From assembly GCF_028736035.1 (NCBI RefSeq), contig NZ_CP117866.1, positions 9,279,001 to 9,343,000 of the forward strand: 64,000 nucleotides of DNA. Direction: 5' to 3'. The first letter of the stretch is position 1; each line of letters begins with the position of its first letter. Position numbers and translations under genes: made by a program. The notes beneath the pieces were generated by a model that saw only the letters and a list, made by a program, of their open reading frames with translations, was not told where the DNA came from and searched no databases. Shown here piece after piece: positions 15,890 through 25,333 of the stretch. This stretch comes from Streptomyces sp. T12 (GTDB lineage Bacteria > Actinomycetota > Actinomycetes > Streptomycetales > Streptomycetaceae).

Positions 15890-18541
15890 ATGAACAACCC
15901 CACGAACGGCGGGCGCCGCGGGCGTCATCGCCGTCGTTGGACCGCGACCGGTCTGCTGCTCGGTGTGCCCGCCGTCCTCGTGCCGTATCTCCTGATCGTG
16001 CAGGAGGACTCGCAGGCCGCGACGGTCGACGGCGATGCCTACTACCGGCTGGTTTCCGTGCGCAGTGGCAAGGTGCTGGACGTCAACGCCTTCTCCACCG
16101 CCGACGGCACCTGCATCCAGCAGTGGACCGACCAGAACACCGCCAACCAGCAGTGGAAGCTGAAGTCCACCGGGGACGGCTACTACGAGCTGGTGAACCG
16201 CAACAGCGGCAAAGTGCTGGGCATAGCAGGCAATTCCAGCGCTCAGGGGGCCGCCGCCGAGCAGCAGACCGACAGTTCCGCCACCTCGCAGGAGTGGAAG
16301 ATCAACGATGTGAGTGGTTCCGACGCCGTCACCTTCACCTCGCGCAGGAGCGGCCAGGTCCTGGACGTCTCCGGGGGCTCCACGGCCCAGGGCGCGGCAG
16401 TCATCCAGTATCCCGGCAAGGGCAGCACCAACCAGCAGTGGAAGCTGGTGAAAACGGCCGAGACGAAGGCGGCCGGGGCCGGCGGGGCGCAGACCACGGC
16501 CGCGGCCGGACCGTATGCGTGGAAGAACGCTCAGGTGGTGGGCGGTGGTTACGTCACCGGGCTGGTGTTCAACCCCCGGGAGAAGGGTCTGCTGTACGCG
16601 CGCACCGACATGGGCGGCGCCTACCGCTGGGACGTCGCGGCCGAGCAGTGGATCCCGCTGACCGACTGGCTCGGCGAGAAGGACTGGAACCTGCTGGGCA
16701 TCGACTCCCTGGCCACCGACCCCGTCGACCCCCGCCGGCTCTACCTCGCGACGGGCACCTACACCAACAGCTGGGCGGGCAACGGCGCGATACTGCGCTC
16801 CACGGACCGGGGACGCACCTTCAAGCGCACCGAGCTGCCCTTCAAGCTGGGCGGCAACGAGGACGGCCGCGGGGCGGGCGAACGGCTGGCGATCGACCCC
16901 GCGGACAACGCCACCCTGCTGCTGGGCACCCGCAAGAACGGCCTGTGGCGCAGCACCGACCACGGCGTGACATGGAGTCAGGTCTCCTCCTTCCCCGTCC
17001 GGGACGGGGCGAGCAGCGGCGCGGGCATCTCCTTCGTGACGTACGGCCCGGCCGGCAGCAAGACGGTCTATGCCGGCGTCGCCGACAAGTCCACCTCCCT
17101 GTACCGCTCCACCGACGGCGGCGGCACCTGGCAGGCCGTCTCCGGGCAGCCCACCGGCCAGCTGCCGCAGCACGGCGTGCTCTCCGGTGACGGCTCGCTG
17201 TACCTGACGTACACCGACAACCTCGGCCCCAACGGCGTGACCGCGGGCTCGGTGTGGAAGCACACGCCGGCCGGCGGGGCGTGGAAGAACGTCTCCCCGT
17301 CCAGTGGCAGCTACGGTTTCTCCGGTCTGGCCGTCGACCCGCGCAAGCCCTCCACGGTGATGGTCACCACCCTCGGCCGCTGGTGGCCCGAGGACGAGAT
17401 CTACCGCAGCACCGACGGCGGCACGACATGGAAAGCACTGGCCGAGAAATCCGTGCGCAATGCCTCCGCCGCTCCTTACGTCGGTACCGGCACCGGGCAC
17501 TGGATGACCGCCCTGGCCATCGACCCCTTCAACTCCGGGCACGTGCTGTACGGCACCGGCAACGGCATCTGGCGAAGCAAGGACGCCACCGCCACCGACA
17601 GCGGCGGCACCAGCCACTGGAGCATGGGGGCCCGAGGGCTGGAGGAGACCGCACTGATGGACGCGATCGCCCCGCCCGGCGGCGCCACCGTCATCACCGC
17701 CATGGGCGACCAAGGCGGTTTCCGCCACGACTCCCTGACCAAGGTGCCCGCCGGGCGACTGAAGAACCCGATGATGACCAACAGCACCGACATCGACTTC
17801 GCCCAGTCCAACCCGTCGGTGATGGTCCGCGTCGGCCGTGGCGGCACGCGGGACGGCGCCTACTCCACCGACGGCGGCACCAGCTGGAACGGCTTCAGGA
17901 CAGAGCCGGTGGCCGACGCCGAAAGCGGCCATGTCGCGCTCGCGGCCGACGGCTCCGCCATCGTGTGGACCCAGGCCGGTGGGGCCCCGTACCGCTCGAC
18001 CGACAGGGGGGCGAGCTGGTCGAGGGTCGGCGGCCTGGGCACCGACGCCGTGGTCGTCGCCGACCGTTCCTCGGCCAGGATCTTCTACTCCCTGGCCGGC
18101 GGCACGCTCCACGCCAGCACCGACGGCGGCGCGACCTTCACCGCCCGCGCCACCAACCTGCCCGACGGGCAGCTCACGGCCGTCCCCGGCATCGCCGGGG
18201 ACCTGTGGATCGCCGGCAGCGCCAAGGGGCTGCTGCACTCCACCGACGGCGGCCGCACCTTCACCACACTCGGTTCGGTGCAGTCCGCCTCCGCCCTCGG
18301 CTTCGGCAAGGCCGCGCCGCGCGCCTCCTACCAGGCCCTGTACCTGATCGGCACCGTCAAGGACGTCACCGGAGTCTTCCGCTCCACCGACAAGGGCGCC
18401 ACCTGGCTCCGCGTCAACGACGACGCCCACCAGTGGGGCAGCATCGGCGGCGTCGGCGTCATCACCGGCGACCCCGACACCTACGGTCGCGTCTACGTCG
18501 GCACCAACGGACGCGGCCTCCAGTACGGCGACCCGTCCTGA
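15890..18541 (+). CDS. Secreted GH74-like xyloglucanase with N-terminal ricin domain
   Basis: An 883-residue protein. A basic N-terminus and one hydrophobic helix ending near SQAAT form the export signal. Residues about 45-190 are a ricin-type CBM13 domain (KVLDVNAFS, KVLGIAGNS, QVLDVSGGS with QQW/QEW motifs). The rest is a double beta-propeller with many Asp-box-like repeats (STDGGGTW, STDRGRTF, STDGGTTW), starting with YAWKNAQVVGGGYVTG, which is typical of GH74 xyloglucanases; catalytic Asp residues are expected in the first TDMGGAYRW motif and in the second propeller. The lectin at the N-terminus rather than the C-terminus is less common. Start at 15890 chosen for AAGGAGA upstream; the frame opens ten codons earlier. 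It is a single-gene unit. Confidence 0.88.
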   Translation: MNNPTNGGRRGRHRRRWTATGLLLGVPAVLVPYLLIVQEDSQAATVDGDAYYRLVSVRSGKVLDVNAFSTADGTCIQQWTDQNTANQQWKLKSTGDGYYELVNRNSGKVLGIAGNSSAQGAAAEQQTDSSATSQEWKINDVSGSDAVTFTSRRSGQVLDVSGGSTAQGAAVIQYPGKGSTNQQWKLVKTAETKAAGAGGAQTTAAAGPYAWKNAQVVGGGYVTGLVFNPREKGLLYARTDMGGAYRWDVAAEQWIPLTDWLGEKDWNLLGIDSLATDPVDPRRLYLATGTYTNSWAGNGAILRSTDRGRTFKRTELPFKLGGNEDGRGAGERLAIDPADNATLLLGTRKNGLWRSTDHGVTWSQVSSFPVRDGASSGAGISFVTYGPAGSKTVYAGVADKSTSLYRSTDGGGTWQAVSGQPTGQLPQHGVLSGDGSLYLTYTDNLGPNGVTAGSVWKHTPAGGAWKNVSPSSGSYGFSGLAVDPRKPSTVMVTTLGRWWPEDEIYRSTDGGTTWKALAEKSVRNASAAPYVGTGTGHWMTALAIDPFNSGHVLYGTGNGIWRSKDATATDSGGTSHWSMGARGLEETALMDAIAPPGGATVITAMGDQGGFRHDSLTKVPAGRLKNPMMTNSTDIDFAQSNPSVMVRVGRGGTRDGAYSTDGGTSWNGFRTEPVADAESGHVALAADGSAIVWTQAGGAPYRSTDRGASWSRVGGLGTDAVVVADRSSARIFYSLAGGTLHASTDGGATFTARATNLPDGQLTAVPGIAGDLWIAGSAKGLLHSTDGGRTFTTLGSVQSASALGFGKAAPRASYQALYLIGTVKDVTGVFRSTDKGATWLRVNDDAHQWGSIGGVGVITGDPDTYGRVYVGTNGRGLQYGDPS

Positions 18542-18599
18542 CCCAGGCACCCGAGCGGGGCCCCAGCCACATCGGCCTGCGGCCCCGCCAGGGCTGAGA

Positions 18600-18620
18600 G
18601 ACCTCGTCCGAGACGAGGTC
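18600..18620 (+). terminator. Hairpin after the GH74-like gene
   Basis: A perfect 9-bp stem GACCTCGTC/GACGAGGTC with a 3-nt loop begins 59 bp past the stop. A larger imperfect GGGGCC hairpin lies just before it at about 18556-18588. Confidence 0.55.
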
Positions 18621-18975
18621 GCGTCACTTCGCCGGCAGGATGTTCAACACGGACCGCTCCCACCCACCACCGCGTGCACGAGGGCATGCACGCAAGCCGG
18701 ATTTTTTCCTGTGGTCGAGCATCGCTGTTCCTCCTGGTGACGGCGCAATGCCGCGTGGGGGTGATGCCGAGCACCTGGTTGAGGTAGGGGACCGGGTTCG
18801 AGACTCTGAGGCCGACCGACCACTGTTGCCGGCATCAACCGCCAACGACCTGCCGGCCTTCCCGATCGAGTCAGAAACCGACGAGACCGTCCTGCCCATC
18901 GAACTCACCGCATGGCCTCAGAACGAGATCACCGAGTGGTCGTCGATACATCACCTCGGCGGACGTGACCTGCCA

Positions 18976-19080
18976 CGGGAGCGCCTGGCCGGTGACTGCG
19001 GCTATGGGCTCGAAGTCCTGGTCCCGGTGCAGGAAGGCAGTCCCCGCAGCTTGGCCTGCTGTCGTGGGACTGCCCTCAAC
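18976..19080 (-). pseudogene. PIN-domain toxin-like C-terminal fragment
   Basis: The minus strand reads AGTAFLHRDQDFEPIAAVTGQ, the recognisable end of VapC-type PIN-domain proteins (LHRDxDFxxIAxVTG). No N-terminal half or antitoxin is present and the flanks are unrelated, so only a relic is left. Confidence 0.5.
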
Positions 19081-19112
19081 CGATCGGGCGTCTCCCTGCG
19101 CGGTGGCAGGCC

Positions 19113-19215
19113 GCTTGGCGCGTACCGGCGGCCGTCCGGACTTCTTCCCAGCGGGGAGCAGGGGCTCCAGCTTCGCCCACTTCGCACTCGTCAGATCGTG
19201 CCTCCCCAGGAACAT
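19113..19215 (-). mobile_element. IS5-type transposase N-terminal fragment
   Basis: The minus strand reads GRHDLTSAKWAKLEPLLPAG and continues KKSGRPPV, the conserved start of IS5-family (DUF4096) transposases. About 34 codons remain, then the frame runs into the PIN-like relic. Confidence 0.6.
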
Positions 19216-19345
19216 GCCGTGGTCCGACGCCGGCGGCCGGGCCCCGGATCTGACGGACCGCGCACGGAAGTGGCCACCGGGCCAAGGAGAAGCCGGCCAA
19301 GATCTTCTCCCAGGCTTCTCCCAAACGATCTCCAGGAACCGCTCA

Positions 19346-19376
19346 GGGGCCTGATCCACTCACTGGATCAGGCCCC
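19346..19376. terminator. Hairpin terminator
   Basis: A perfect 13-bp stem (19346-19358 with 19364-19376) with loop CTCAC lies directly beside the tRNA-Pro remnant. Confidence 0.65.
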
Positions 19377-19401
19377 CGACCTGGTCCTTCACTGTCCAGG
19401 C

Positions 19402-19436
19402 GGCGGGATTTGAACCCACGACCTCTTCGTCCCGAA
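19402..19436 (-). tRNA. 3' half of tRNA-Pro: probable att remnant
   Basis: On the minus strand the bases read TTCGGGACGAAG, then GAGGTCGTGGGTTCAAATCC and CGCC, the anticodon loop, variable loop and T arm of a Streptomyces tRNA-Pro (anticodon CGG in frame TTCGGGA). The 5' half is missing and the 3' acceptor bases differ, so it cannot be functional. tRNA-Pro 3' ends are known integration sites of actinomycete elements such as pSAM2. The partner site is not in the window. Confidence 0.7.
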
Positions 19437-19486
19437 TGGGGATCGGTCAAGACTGTCGACTGCGGATCTTTCGGTGCTGTCCCTCG

Positions 19487-21052
19487 TCAGCTCCAGGGAG
19501 ATGCGGTGAGCCAACTGGTGTCCTGGGCCCACGACCTCGTGGAGTCCCAGGCGTTGGAGCCGCCATTACTGGCGATGTAGGCCGTGTAGTAGTAGTGGCG
19601 GATGTACTTCGTCGGGAAGTTGACGGACTGGAAGGAAGTGCCGACCCCGCTGTTGCCCGTGGTGGGGCAGAAGGTGGCGTCCTTCGCGAACGAGCCGCCG
19701 CCGGTGTCGGTGTTCAGGTAGAGCTGGTAGTTGGAGTGGCGCAGGAACTGGCCGGGCTTGTTGGCGGACTCGAAGGTCAGGCAGGAGGTGTTGGCCAGGC
19801 CGGCGCGGACGATCCAGGTGGCGTCGGCCTTGTCGGTGGCCGAGCTGGAGGATGTGATGGGGGAGATGACGACCTTGGTGTCGGCGTCGTTGTGGCGGAG
19901 GTAGTGCGAGGTGCAGCAGGGCGACGTGGTGGCCTTCAGGGAGATCCGGGAGCCGGGGGTGAGGGTTCCGGTGCTGGTGGAGCCGCTGTCGTAGCCCGCG
20001 GCGGTGATGTTGGCCTGTACGGCCTCCTCGGTGGCGTCCGAGGGGTAGCCCTGGGTCATGACGCCTTCGTAGAAGGTGCCGGCGCCGGTGTTGCTGTTGT
20101 CGCCGCCGATGCCGAGGATGATCGCGCCTTGCTTCTTCATCGGGTTGTAGCCAGGGGCGTTGGGGCGTACGCCGCTGTAGTAGGTGGACAGGCTGCCCGA
20201 CCGGGCGTCGCCGCCGCGGATGGCCCACTGGTTCGGGCCGCCCTTGAGCGTGGCGGTCAGGAACCGGTGGCTGACGGAGGGGATGTCGTTGAAGCGGGTG
20301 TTGACCCCGGAGAACAGGCCGTTCTCGAAGTCGGCCATGATCCAGGGGCCGGTGCCGTTGCCGTAGCCCCAGCCCCTGCTGTTGCCGAAGTAGATGGCCT
20401 CCATGGTGCCGTTGCCCTCGTTGTGGCCGGTCGTCTCGGCGTTGCCGTAGTCGAAGCAGCAGCCGGCGTTGTAGTGCGTGCCGTCGAGGACCGCGTACAT
20501 GCCCTCGGGCTGGTCGCCGGTGGCGATGCCGTTGGTGTTGTTGTTCCGGTAGCCGGTGCCGGGGGCCACGTAGACGCCGTACGCCTTGTTGCCGGCGATC
20601 GTGACCGGTGCCTCGAAGGCGTTGGCCAGGTTGTCGTTGCCGCCCTCGGCCGGCCCGGGCCATTGGCCCTTGAGCGCCTGGGTGAGCTTGTTGCCCTTGC
20701 CGGACTGGTCGTAGATGACGGTGATGAGGCAGCTGGTGTTCGCGCAGAAGGAATCCTGCGCGGCGGCGTTGGCGTATCCGCCGGCGCTCAGCAGGCCGAT
20801 GTCCTTGGTCGTGTTGTCGGCGGCGCGCTTGACCTGGTACAGCGGGCCGTTGTACGCCCCGTACAGGGCGCGGGTGGTGCTGTGCGCGGCGACGCAGGGG
20901 GTGCCGCCCGCGGCGTAGATGTCGCACGGCCCCTGGGTGGCGGCCTGCGAGGTGGTGGCCGTTGCGGTGAGCAGGCCGGCGGCGAGCGCGGCGGTGGCAC
21001 CCGCCGCCAGCAGCGCGCGTCTGACGCTGCGTATCCACGGTGGCTTGATCAT
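19487..21052 (-). CDS. Secreted GH54-like alpha-L-arabinofuranosidase with AbfB (CBM42) domain
   Basis: A 521-residue enzyme. A twin-basic export signal ends near TSQAAT. The mature N-terminus GPCDIYAAGGTPCVAAHSTTR is the diagnostic start of GH54 arabinofuranosidases, with the disulphide cysteines and the CCFDYGNAE motif holding the family's catalytic region. From about residue 350 an AbfB beta-trefoil (CBM42) carries the repeats SHYLRHND, QFLRHSNY and KYIRHYYY, which bind arabinofuranose side chains. It should remove arabinose from arabinoxylan or arabinan outside the cell. The start at 21052 has AAGGAG at the right distance; a GTG five codons upstream lies inside that ribosome site. Confidence 0.9.
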   Translation of the reverse strand: MIKPPWIRSVRRALLAAGATAALAAGLLTATATTSQAATQGPCDIYAAGGTPCVAAHSTTRALYGAYNGPLYQVKRAADNTTKDIGLLSAGGYANAAAQDSFCANTSCLITVIYDQSGKGNKLTQALKGQWPGPAEGGNDNLANAFEAPVTIAGNKAYGVYVAPGTGYRNNNTNGIATGDQPEGMYAVLDGTHYNAGCCFDYGNAETTGHNEGNGTMEAIYFGNSRGWGYGNGTGPWIMADFENGLFSGVNTRFNDIPSVSHRFLTATLKGGPNQWAIRGGDARSGSLSTYYSGVRPNAPGYNPMKKQGAIILGIGGDNSNTGAGTFYEGVMTQGYPSDATEEAVQANITAAGYDSGSTSTGTLTPGSRISLKATTSPCCTSHYLRHNDADTKVVISPITSSSSATDKADATWIVRAGLANTSCLTFESANKPGQFLRHSNYQLYLNTDTGGGSFAKDATFCPTTGNSGVGTSFQSVNFPTKYIRHYYYTAYIASNGGSNAWDSTRSWAQDTSWLTASPWS

Positions 21053-21194
21053 GAAGGACTCCTTCACCAGGTGGGTTGTGAGGGGTGAGCGTCGACGAAC
21101 CCCTGGCGTCCGGCGGTGCGGATGCCGAGGGTTGCCTCAACGCTTCCGGACCCGGTGCCGGATTCGGCTCTCTTCGGCACCGGACCCGGGGCTG

Positions 21195-21290
21195 GTTGCT
21201 CGTCAGCTCCAAGGGAGGCGGCGAGCCAGTTGGTGTCATGGCCCACGACGTCGGGTTGTCGCAGGCGCATGTCCGGCAGCGGATCGGCCC
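21195..21290 (-). pseudogene. Second AbfB-domain C-terminal fragment
   Basis: The minus strand reads QPDVVGHDTNWLAASLGADEQ, closely matching the end of the neighbouring GH54 protein (WAQDTSWLTASPWS), and the DNA at 21200-21260 resembles 19490-19560. It stands just upstream of the intact gene, as in the GH39-like duplication, and marks a second partial duplication. Confidence 0.55.
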
Positions 21291-21302
21291 CGTGCACGGA
21301 CA

Positions 21303-21660
21303 TCAGCGGGGCTCCGTCGACCCGGCCGCCGCGGGGGCGTACTCCAGGAAGCGCTGCCGCTCGTCCGCTGAGCGGACCAGGGGGGCGGCAGTTGCATCCC
21401 CGTGTCCGTCAGCGCGTCCCACGAGCGAGCGGACGATCTCCGAAATGACCGGCTGCGTGAACTGTCTCCAGTCCGGTTCCGTCAGGATGAGGACCATGGC
21501 GTCGGCCCGCGGCCCGGCCAGTGACCGGGCCGCAGGGTTGGGCACGTACCCCAACTCCTCGATGACTCGCCGCACGGCCCGCCCTGTCGACTCCTTCACA
21601 CCGGCCGCGTCATTGATGACTCGGGAGACCGTGTTCTTCGCCACCCATCCTCCGCGGACA
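21303..21660 (-). pseudogene. Truncated LacI-family regulator
   Basis: The minus strand reads VAKNTVSRVINDAAGVKEST, then YVPNPAARSLAGPRADAM and about 60 residues of an effector domain before a stop. This is a LacI helix-turn-helix and hinge, but the first helix is disrupted (the frame before VAKNT is not family-like) and about two thirds of the C-terminus is missing. It probably once controlled the GH54 or GH43 gene beside it. Confidence 0.75.
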
Positions 21661-21769
21661 GCGGCGCAATCCGTCAGCGCCGAATGTGAGACAGGCCCGC
21701 ACTCCTGATGGCCCCGGTCGGAGTCAACCGACGCTTCCTCCTCCGTGCGGACCCTCGTGGCGTGTTGCG

Positions 21770-23146
21770 TCAGTACCAGAGGGAGAACGTGGCGTCGGCC
21801 CTGCCGACGGCGGTGGTGATGGGGTCGATGCGCAGCGCGTAGTCGTAGTGCCGGATGTAGCGGTCCGGGTAGTTGTGAGAGCGGAACGACGACCAGGACG
21901 GGTCTGCGAGCCCGGCGGTCTTGTGGAAGGTGGCGTCCTGGGCGAACTTCGTGGTGCCGTCGTTGACGTCCAGTCGCAGCTGGTAGTAGGAGTGCCGCAG
22001 GTAGCGGGTGGGTTGGTTGACGGACTGGAAGGAGACGCCGGAGGAGTCGGCCAGCCCCGGCACCAACTTCCATTGCGAGTCGGTGTACGGGTCGAAGGGG
22101 TACGGGTCGATGCGTCCCATGTAGTCGGCGTGCCGCCAGTATCTGCCCGGGAAGTTGTAGGACTTCAGCCGGTTCCAGGCGGGCTTGCCCCATTTGGCGA
22201 CCAAGTTGTCGTACACCGCCTGGGGGATCGGCTTGATGTCGGCGTGCTTGGAGTTCAGCGGCTGGGTGTGGACGCGCCGGTCGGTGGCGGTCCAGGTGCC
22301 GGTGGAGAGGTCGCTGGTCTGCCAGGTGTAGAACAGCGCGTTGGCGTCGCCCCACAGGTACCAGGTGCCGGAAGCCTGGGCGAGAATCGGGCCCTCGACG
22401 CCTCCCTGCGGCGCCAGGCCCGAGGTGAAGACGGTGAAGCTGCCGGGATCGAGGGAGGTGGACCTCGCACCCACGAGGCTGTTGCGGGCCTTGAAGTACA
22501 GGTAGTTGACGCCGTTCACGTCCATGGCCAGGGAGCCGTCGATCACGTCGTAGCCCGGGTCGAAGAAGACCTGCGGCGACGTCACCGTCGTGAAATCCGT
22601 AGTGTAGTTGACCATGATCACGTTGTGTCCGCTGCTGTTGACGGCCGAGTAGATGATGGCGTACTGGCCGCGGGAGGCGTCCCAGAAGGCTTCGGGTGCC
22701 CAGCTGTGGGTGGCCATCGAGTGCAGTTTCAGCAGGCGGTAGTTGTCGAAGGAGCGCAGGTCGGCGGAGTCCCAGACGTGGATGACCTGGCTCTGCTTGG
22801 TCCAGTCGGTTCCCTTCAGGTTGGTCGCCATGACGACGTAGGTGCTGTCCTGCTTGGGCAGGATGAAGGGGTCGCGCAGACCGCCGTCGCCCCCGGTCGG
22901 GGTCACGACGGGGTTGTTCTGATTCAGCGGCATCCACTGCAGCGCGTCGGTGCTGACCGCGAGGTGCAGGCCGTGGTCCGTGCCAAGGCCTCTCGGTGAC
23001 TGGGTGAAGTAGGCCATGACGAACGGGGAGGCCGTCGCGGCGCCGGCGGACTGGCTGCCGATGGTCAGCGTGCCGGTCATGGACAGCGGCACGGCCGCGG
23101 CCATGCCGAGGAACAGGCGACGCGACGGGAGGGGGGTTGCGTTCAT
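21770..23146 (-). CDS. Tat-exported GH43-like enzyme with AbfB domain (paralogue A)
   Basis: A 458-residue protein. The N-terminus has SRRLFLG, a twin-arginine export signal, ending near AGAATA. The five-bladed propeller begins PFVMAYFTQSP and shows LRDPFILP and WAPEAFWD, with a Glu in VEGPIL, the arrangement of GH43 arabinanases/arabinofuranosidases (Asp base, Asp modulator, Glu acid). The C-terminal AbfB domain has RYWRHADY, RYLRHSYY and RYIRHYDY. The ATG at 23146 has GGAGG upstream. The last 40 bp are shared with a chimeric fragment at 33211-33250. It is a divergent paralogue of the next gene upstream (23558-24985). Confidence 0.85.
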   Translation of the reverse strand: MNATPLPSRRLFLGMAAAVPLSMTGTLTIGSQSAGAATASPFVMAYFTQSPRGLGTDHGLHLAVSTDALQWMPLNQNNPVVTPTGGDGGLRDPFILPKQDSTYVVMATNLKGTDWTKQSQVIHVWDSADLRSFDNYRLLKLHSMATHSWAPEAFWDASRGQYAIIYSAVNSSGHNVIMVNYTTDFTTVTSPQVFFDPGYDVIDGSLAMDVNGVNYLYFKARNSLVGARSTSLDPGSFTVFTSGLAPQGGVEGPILAQASGTWYLWGDANALFYTWQTSDLSTGTWTATDRRVHTQPLNSKHADIKPIPQAVYDNLVAKWGKPAWNRLKSYNFPGRYWRHADYMGRIDPYPFDPYTDSQWKLVPGLADSSGVSFQSVNQPTRYLRHSYYQLRLDVNDGTTKFAQDATFHKTAGLADPSWSSFRSHNYPDRYIRHYDYALRIDPITTAVGRADATFSLWY

Positions 23147-23557
23147 CTGGTGCCTCCAAGGCGTGTGGAAAGCCGGGGACACGGCTTCGGCTCCTTCGAC
23201 GGTGCTGGTAGCGATGGGCCAGCTGGCTTGGGGTGTGGGGCCGTCGTGCGGCTGGTCGAGGTGGCGGTGAGGTAGCGGTGGCAAGCGACGACGGCGTCGT
23301 AGCTAGGACGGGGCAGGGGTTCGTGGGCGGGCCGCCCGAGCATGTCGTGGGCGGCTCGGTCGGCCGCCTGCGAGGAGCGTGGTCAGGTGGGTCGCGGCCC
23401 GGTCCCGGTTCGTGCTGCCAGGTGTGTGGAAAACGTGGGCGGCGGGCGGGGTGCATTCGGCGACGCGGACGAAGCCGAGCAGGAGGGCGTTCGGTGGCGG
23501 ACGCCAGGGGAGGCCGGCGTTCTCCCTGGAGGCGCCGGCATCCCTGTCGGCGTCGGG
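23147..23557. other. Intergenic gap between the two GH43/AbfB genes
   Basis: About 410 bp without a supportable gene. A weak hairpin (GCCGGCG at 23513-23519 with CGCCGGC at 23533-23539) 19 bp past the stop of the upstream gene may be its terminator. The remainder should hold the promoter of the gene starting at 23146. Confidence 0.4.
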
Positions 23558-24985
23558 TCAGCTGGTCACGCGGAAGGTGGCGTCGCTGCGTCCTGTCGCG
23601 GTGGTGATCGGGTCGAGGCGCAGTTGGTAGGCGTAGTGGCGGATGTAGCGGTCCGGGTAGTTGTACGACTGGAACGATGACCAGGTCGAGTCGGCGAGGC
23701 CGGCGACCTGGCGGAAGGTGGCGTCCGCGGCGAACTGGCTGCTGCCGTCGTTGTGGGCGAGCTGGAAGTCGTAGTTGTAGTGCCGAAGGAAGTAGCCGGG
23801 GAAGTTCACCGACTCGAAGGAGACGGTTCCGGTGCCTGCCAGGCCGGGCCTGAGCCGGAACTGGGCGTCGTCGGCGGGGCTGACGTCGGGATCGATGCGC
23901 ACGTCCATGTTGGTGTGGCGTACGTACCGGTCCTGGAAGTTGTACGACTGCAGTCGCTGGGCCGGGGTGTTGGGCCAGCGGGCGAGCACGCGGCTCTCCT
24001 CGGCGGCCGTGAGGGTCATGATCGCGCCGTGACGCTTGGCGGTGCCGCCCATGTCGTAGCTTGCCGAATCCTGAAGCCGGTAGGTGCCGACGCTGAACGG
24101 GTTGGTGGTCAGGATCGGCCTGTATTCGCGTACACCCTGCGGGTTGTTGTAGTCGATGTAGAGGGCCCACTCGTCGCGGTCTCGGAACTTCATCCAGACC
24201 GGGCCTTCGACCACGTTGCCGGTGAGGCCGATGCTGGAGAGGTTGCCGAGGTTGGTCCACGTCCCCAGGATCGAGTTGGTGCCCTCGACGTTGTTCTGGT
24301 CGTCGCCGGAGACCCGTATGTAGCGGTAGTTGCCGGCACCGGCGGGCACCTCGGTCATCTGGGTGTCGACGACCGGCGTGCCGCCGGGAGGGTCGATCCA
24401 GATCTGCGGGGTGGTGATGGTGCGGAAGTCCTTGGTGCGGGCGTAGTAGATGCGGTATTTGAACACGCCGTTCACCGTGGCGTTCGTCGCCCAGTACAGG
24501 ACGTAGTCGTTGGTCTCGGGGTTCCAGATCGCCTCCGGCGCCCACGCGTTCTTTCCGCCGGGGATCAGTCCGGCTGCGCCGAGCAGCCACGGCTTCGACC
24601 AGGTCACCAGGTCCTTCGACTCCCACACCACGAAGCTGGGGCTGCCGTTTTGGTACGTCGAGCCGCAGCGGACGCACAGGTCGGTCGCGACGATCCAGTA
24701 CCGGCTCCCGTCGGGAGAGCGCACCAGTGCGGGGTCACGCACCCCCTTCGTACCGATCGTGGAGTTCAGGACCGGCGCTCCGCCATTGAGGTCGTTCCAG
24801 TGCAGGCCGTCCGTGCTGTGCGCGAGGTACAACATCTGGCCGGTCGCGGAATCGCCGGTGAAGTGCACCATCAGGTAGCCCGGTTCGGCGGCGGCCGCCC
24901 GCTGGGGTGCGGTCAGGGCTTGGCCTGTGAAGAGGAGGCATACGGAGAGCAATATCACCGTCAGCCGGGCGCGAAGTGCGGACAT
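23558..24985 (-). CDS. Secreted GH43-like enzyme with AbfB domain (paralogue B)
   Basis: A 475-residue protein with a Sec signal ending near RAAAAEPG. The propeller shows GVRDPALV, WAPEAIWN and VEGPVWMK, giving the Asp, Asp and Glu of a GH43-like active site; a pair of cysteines in DLCVRCG is unusual. The AbfB domain (CBM42) has RYVRHTNM, YFLRHYNY and RYIRHYAY. The start at 24985 has AGGAG upstream. Bases 23598-24356 are repeated in inverted orientation at 32452-33210 with no difference seen. It likely debranches arabinose from hemicellulose together with the GH54 enzyme. Confidence 0.85.
   Translation of the reverse strand: MSALRARLTVILLSVCLLFTGQALTAPQRAAAAEPGYLMVHFTGDSATGQMLYLAHSTDGLHWNDLNGGAPVLNSTIGTKGVRDPALVRSPDGSRYWIVATDLCVRCGSTYQNGSPSFVVWESKDLVTWSKPWLLGAAGLIPGGKNAWAPEAIWNPETNDYVLYWATNATVNGVFKYRIYYARTKDFRTITTPQIWIDPPGGTPVVDTQMTEVPAGAGNYRYIRVSGDDQNNVEGTNSILGTWTNLGNLSSIGLTGNVVEGPVWMKFRDRDEWALYIDYNNPQGVREYRPILTTNPFSVGTYRLQDSASYDMGGTAKRHGAIMTLTAAEESRVLARWPNTPAQRLQSYNFQDRYVRHTNMDVRIDPDVSPADDAQFRLRPGLAGTGTVSFESVNFPGYFLRHYNYDFQLAHNDGSSQFAADATFRQVAGLADSTWSSFQSYNYPDRYIRHYAYQLRLDPITTATGRSDATFRVTS
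23598..24356 (-). repeat. Long inverted repeat, left arm (759 bp)
   Basis: The partner is 32452-33210 in opposite orientation. All segments I compared by eye are identical. The arms enclose about 8.1 kb including the GH97 and GH43-ricin genes, so recombination between them would invert that block. Confidence 0.9.
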
Positions 24986-25320
24986 GCGCGTCTCCTGTCG
25001 TTCTGCGAGTGCCAGCGGAGTGGCGGGGGAAGCTCGGTCTCGGTGCGGGCGGGACAGGACCGGTACCCGCACGATCCGGAAGGGGCGGATTCGGGCAACG
25101 GCGTGTCGCCCGTGTGCGGTGCATGTCGCCGTGGTGACGGCGGGGCCAGGCACGCGAGCCGGTGCGTCGGCGGTGTGACGGCTTGTGCGGCGAAGTTACG
25201 GCTGCCGCCCGGGTGGGGCGGTCGCGGTGCGGGCCGGGCGGACGGTTGGCGATCGGAGCGCGCGTGGCTGCGGCGCGGTAAGACGGTCTGTGGTTTTCTC
25301 AGCCGAGTTGTACGAAATAT

Positions 25321-25333
25321 CGAACAATGTTCG
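25321..25333. promoter_or_regulatory. Palindrome CGAACAATGTTCG
   Basis: A perfect 13-bp inverted repeat with odd centre, in a locally AT-rich patch about 336 bp upstream of the GH43-like gene starting at 24985. The same half-site TCGAACAAT recurs at 32378-32386. It looks like a regulator's operator. The regulator is unknown. Confidence 0.45.

Noticed and set aside
15734..18550. 938-codon open frame antisense to the GH74 gene
   Set aside because: Val/Gly/Ala-rich shadow of a high-GC coding sequence; no family motif, no ribosome site, and the sense frame has clear domains.
21303..24677. 1124-codon minus-strand frame across two GH43 genes
   Set aside because: Arg/Pro/His-rich alternate frame of the real genes; only its last 110 codons (the LacI relic) make sense.
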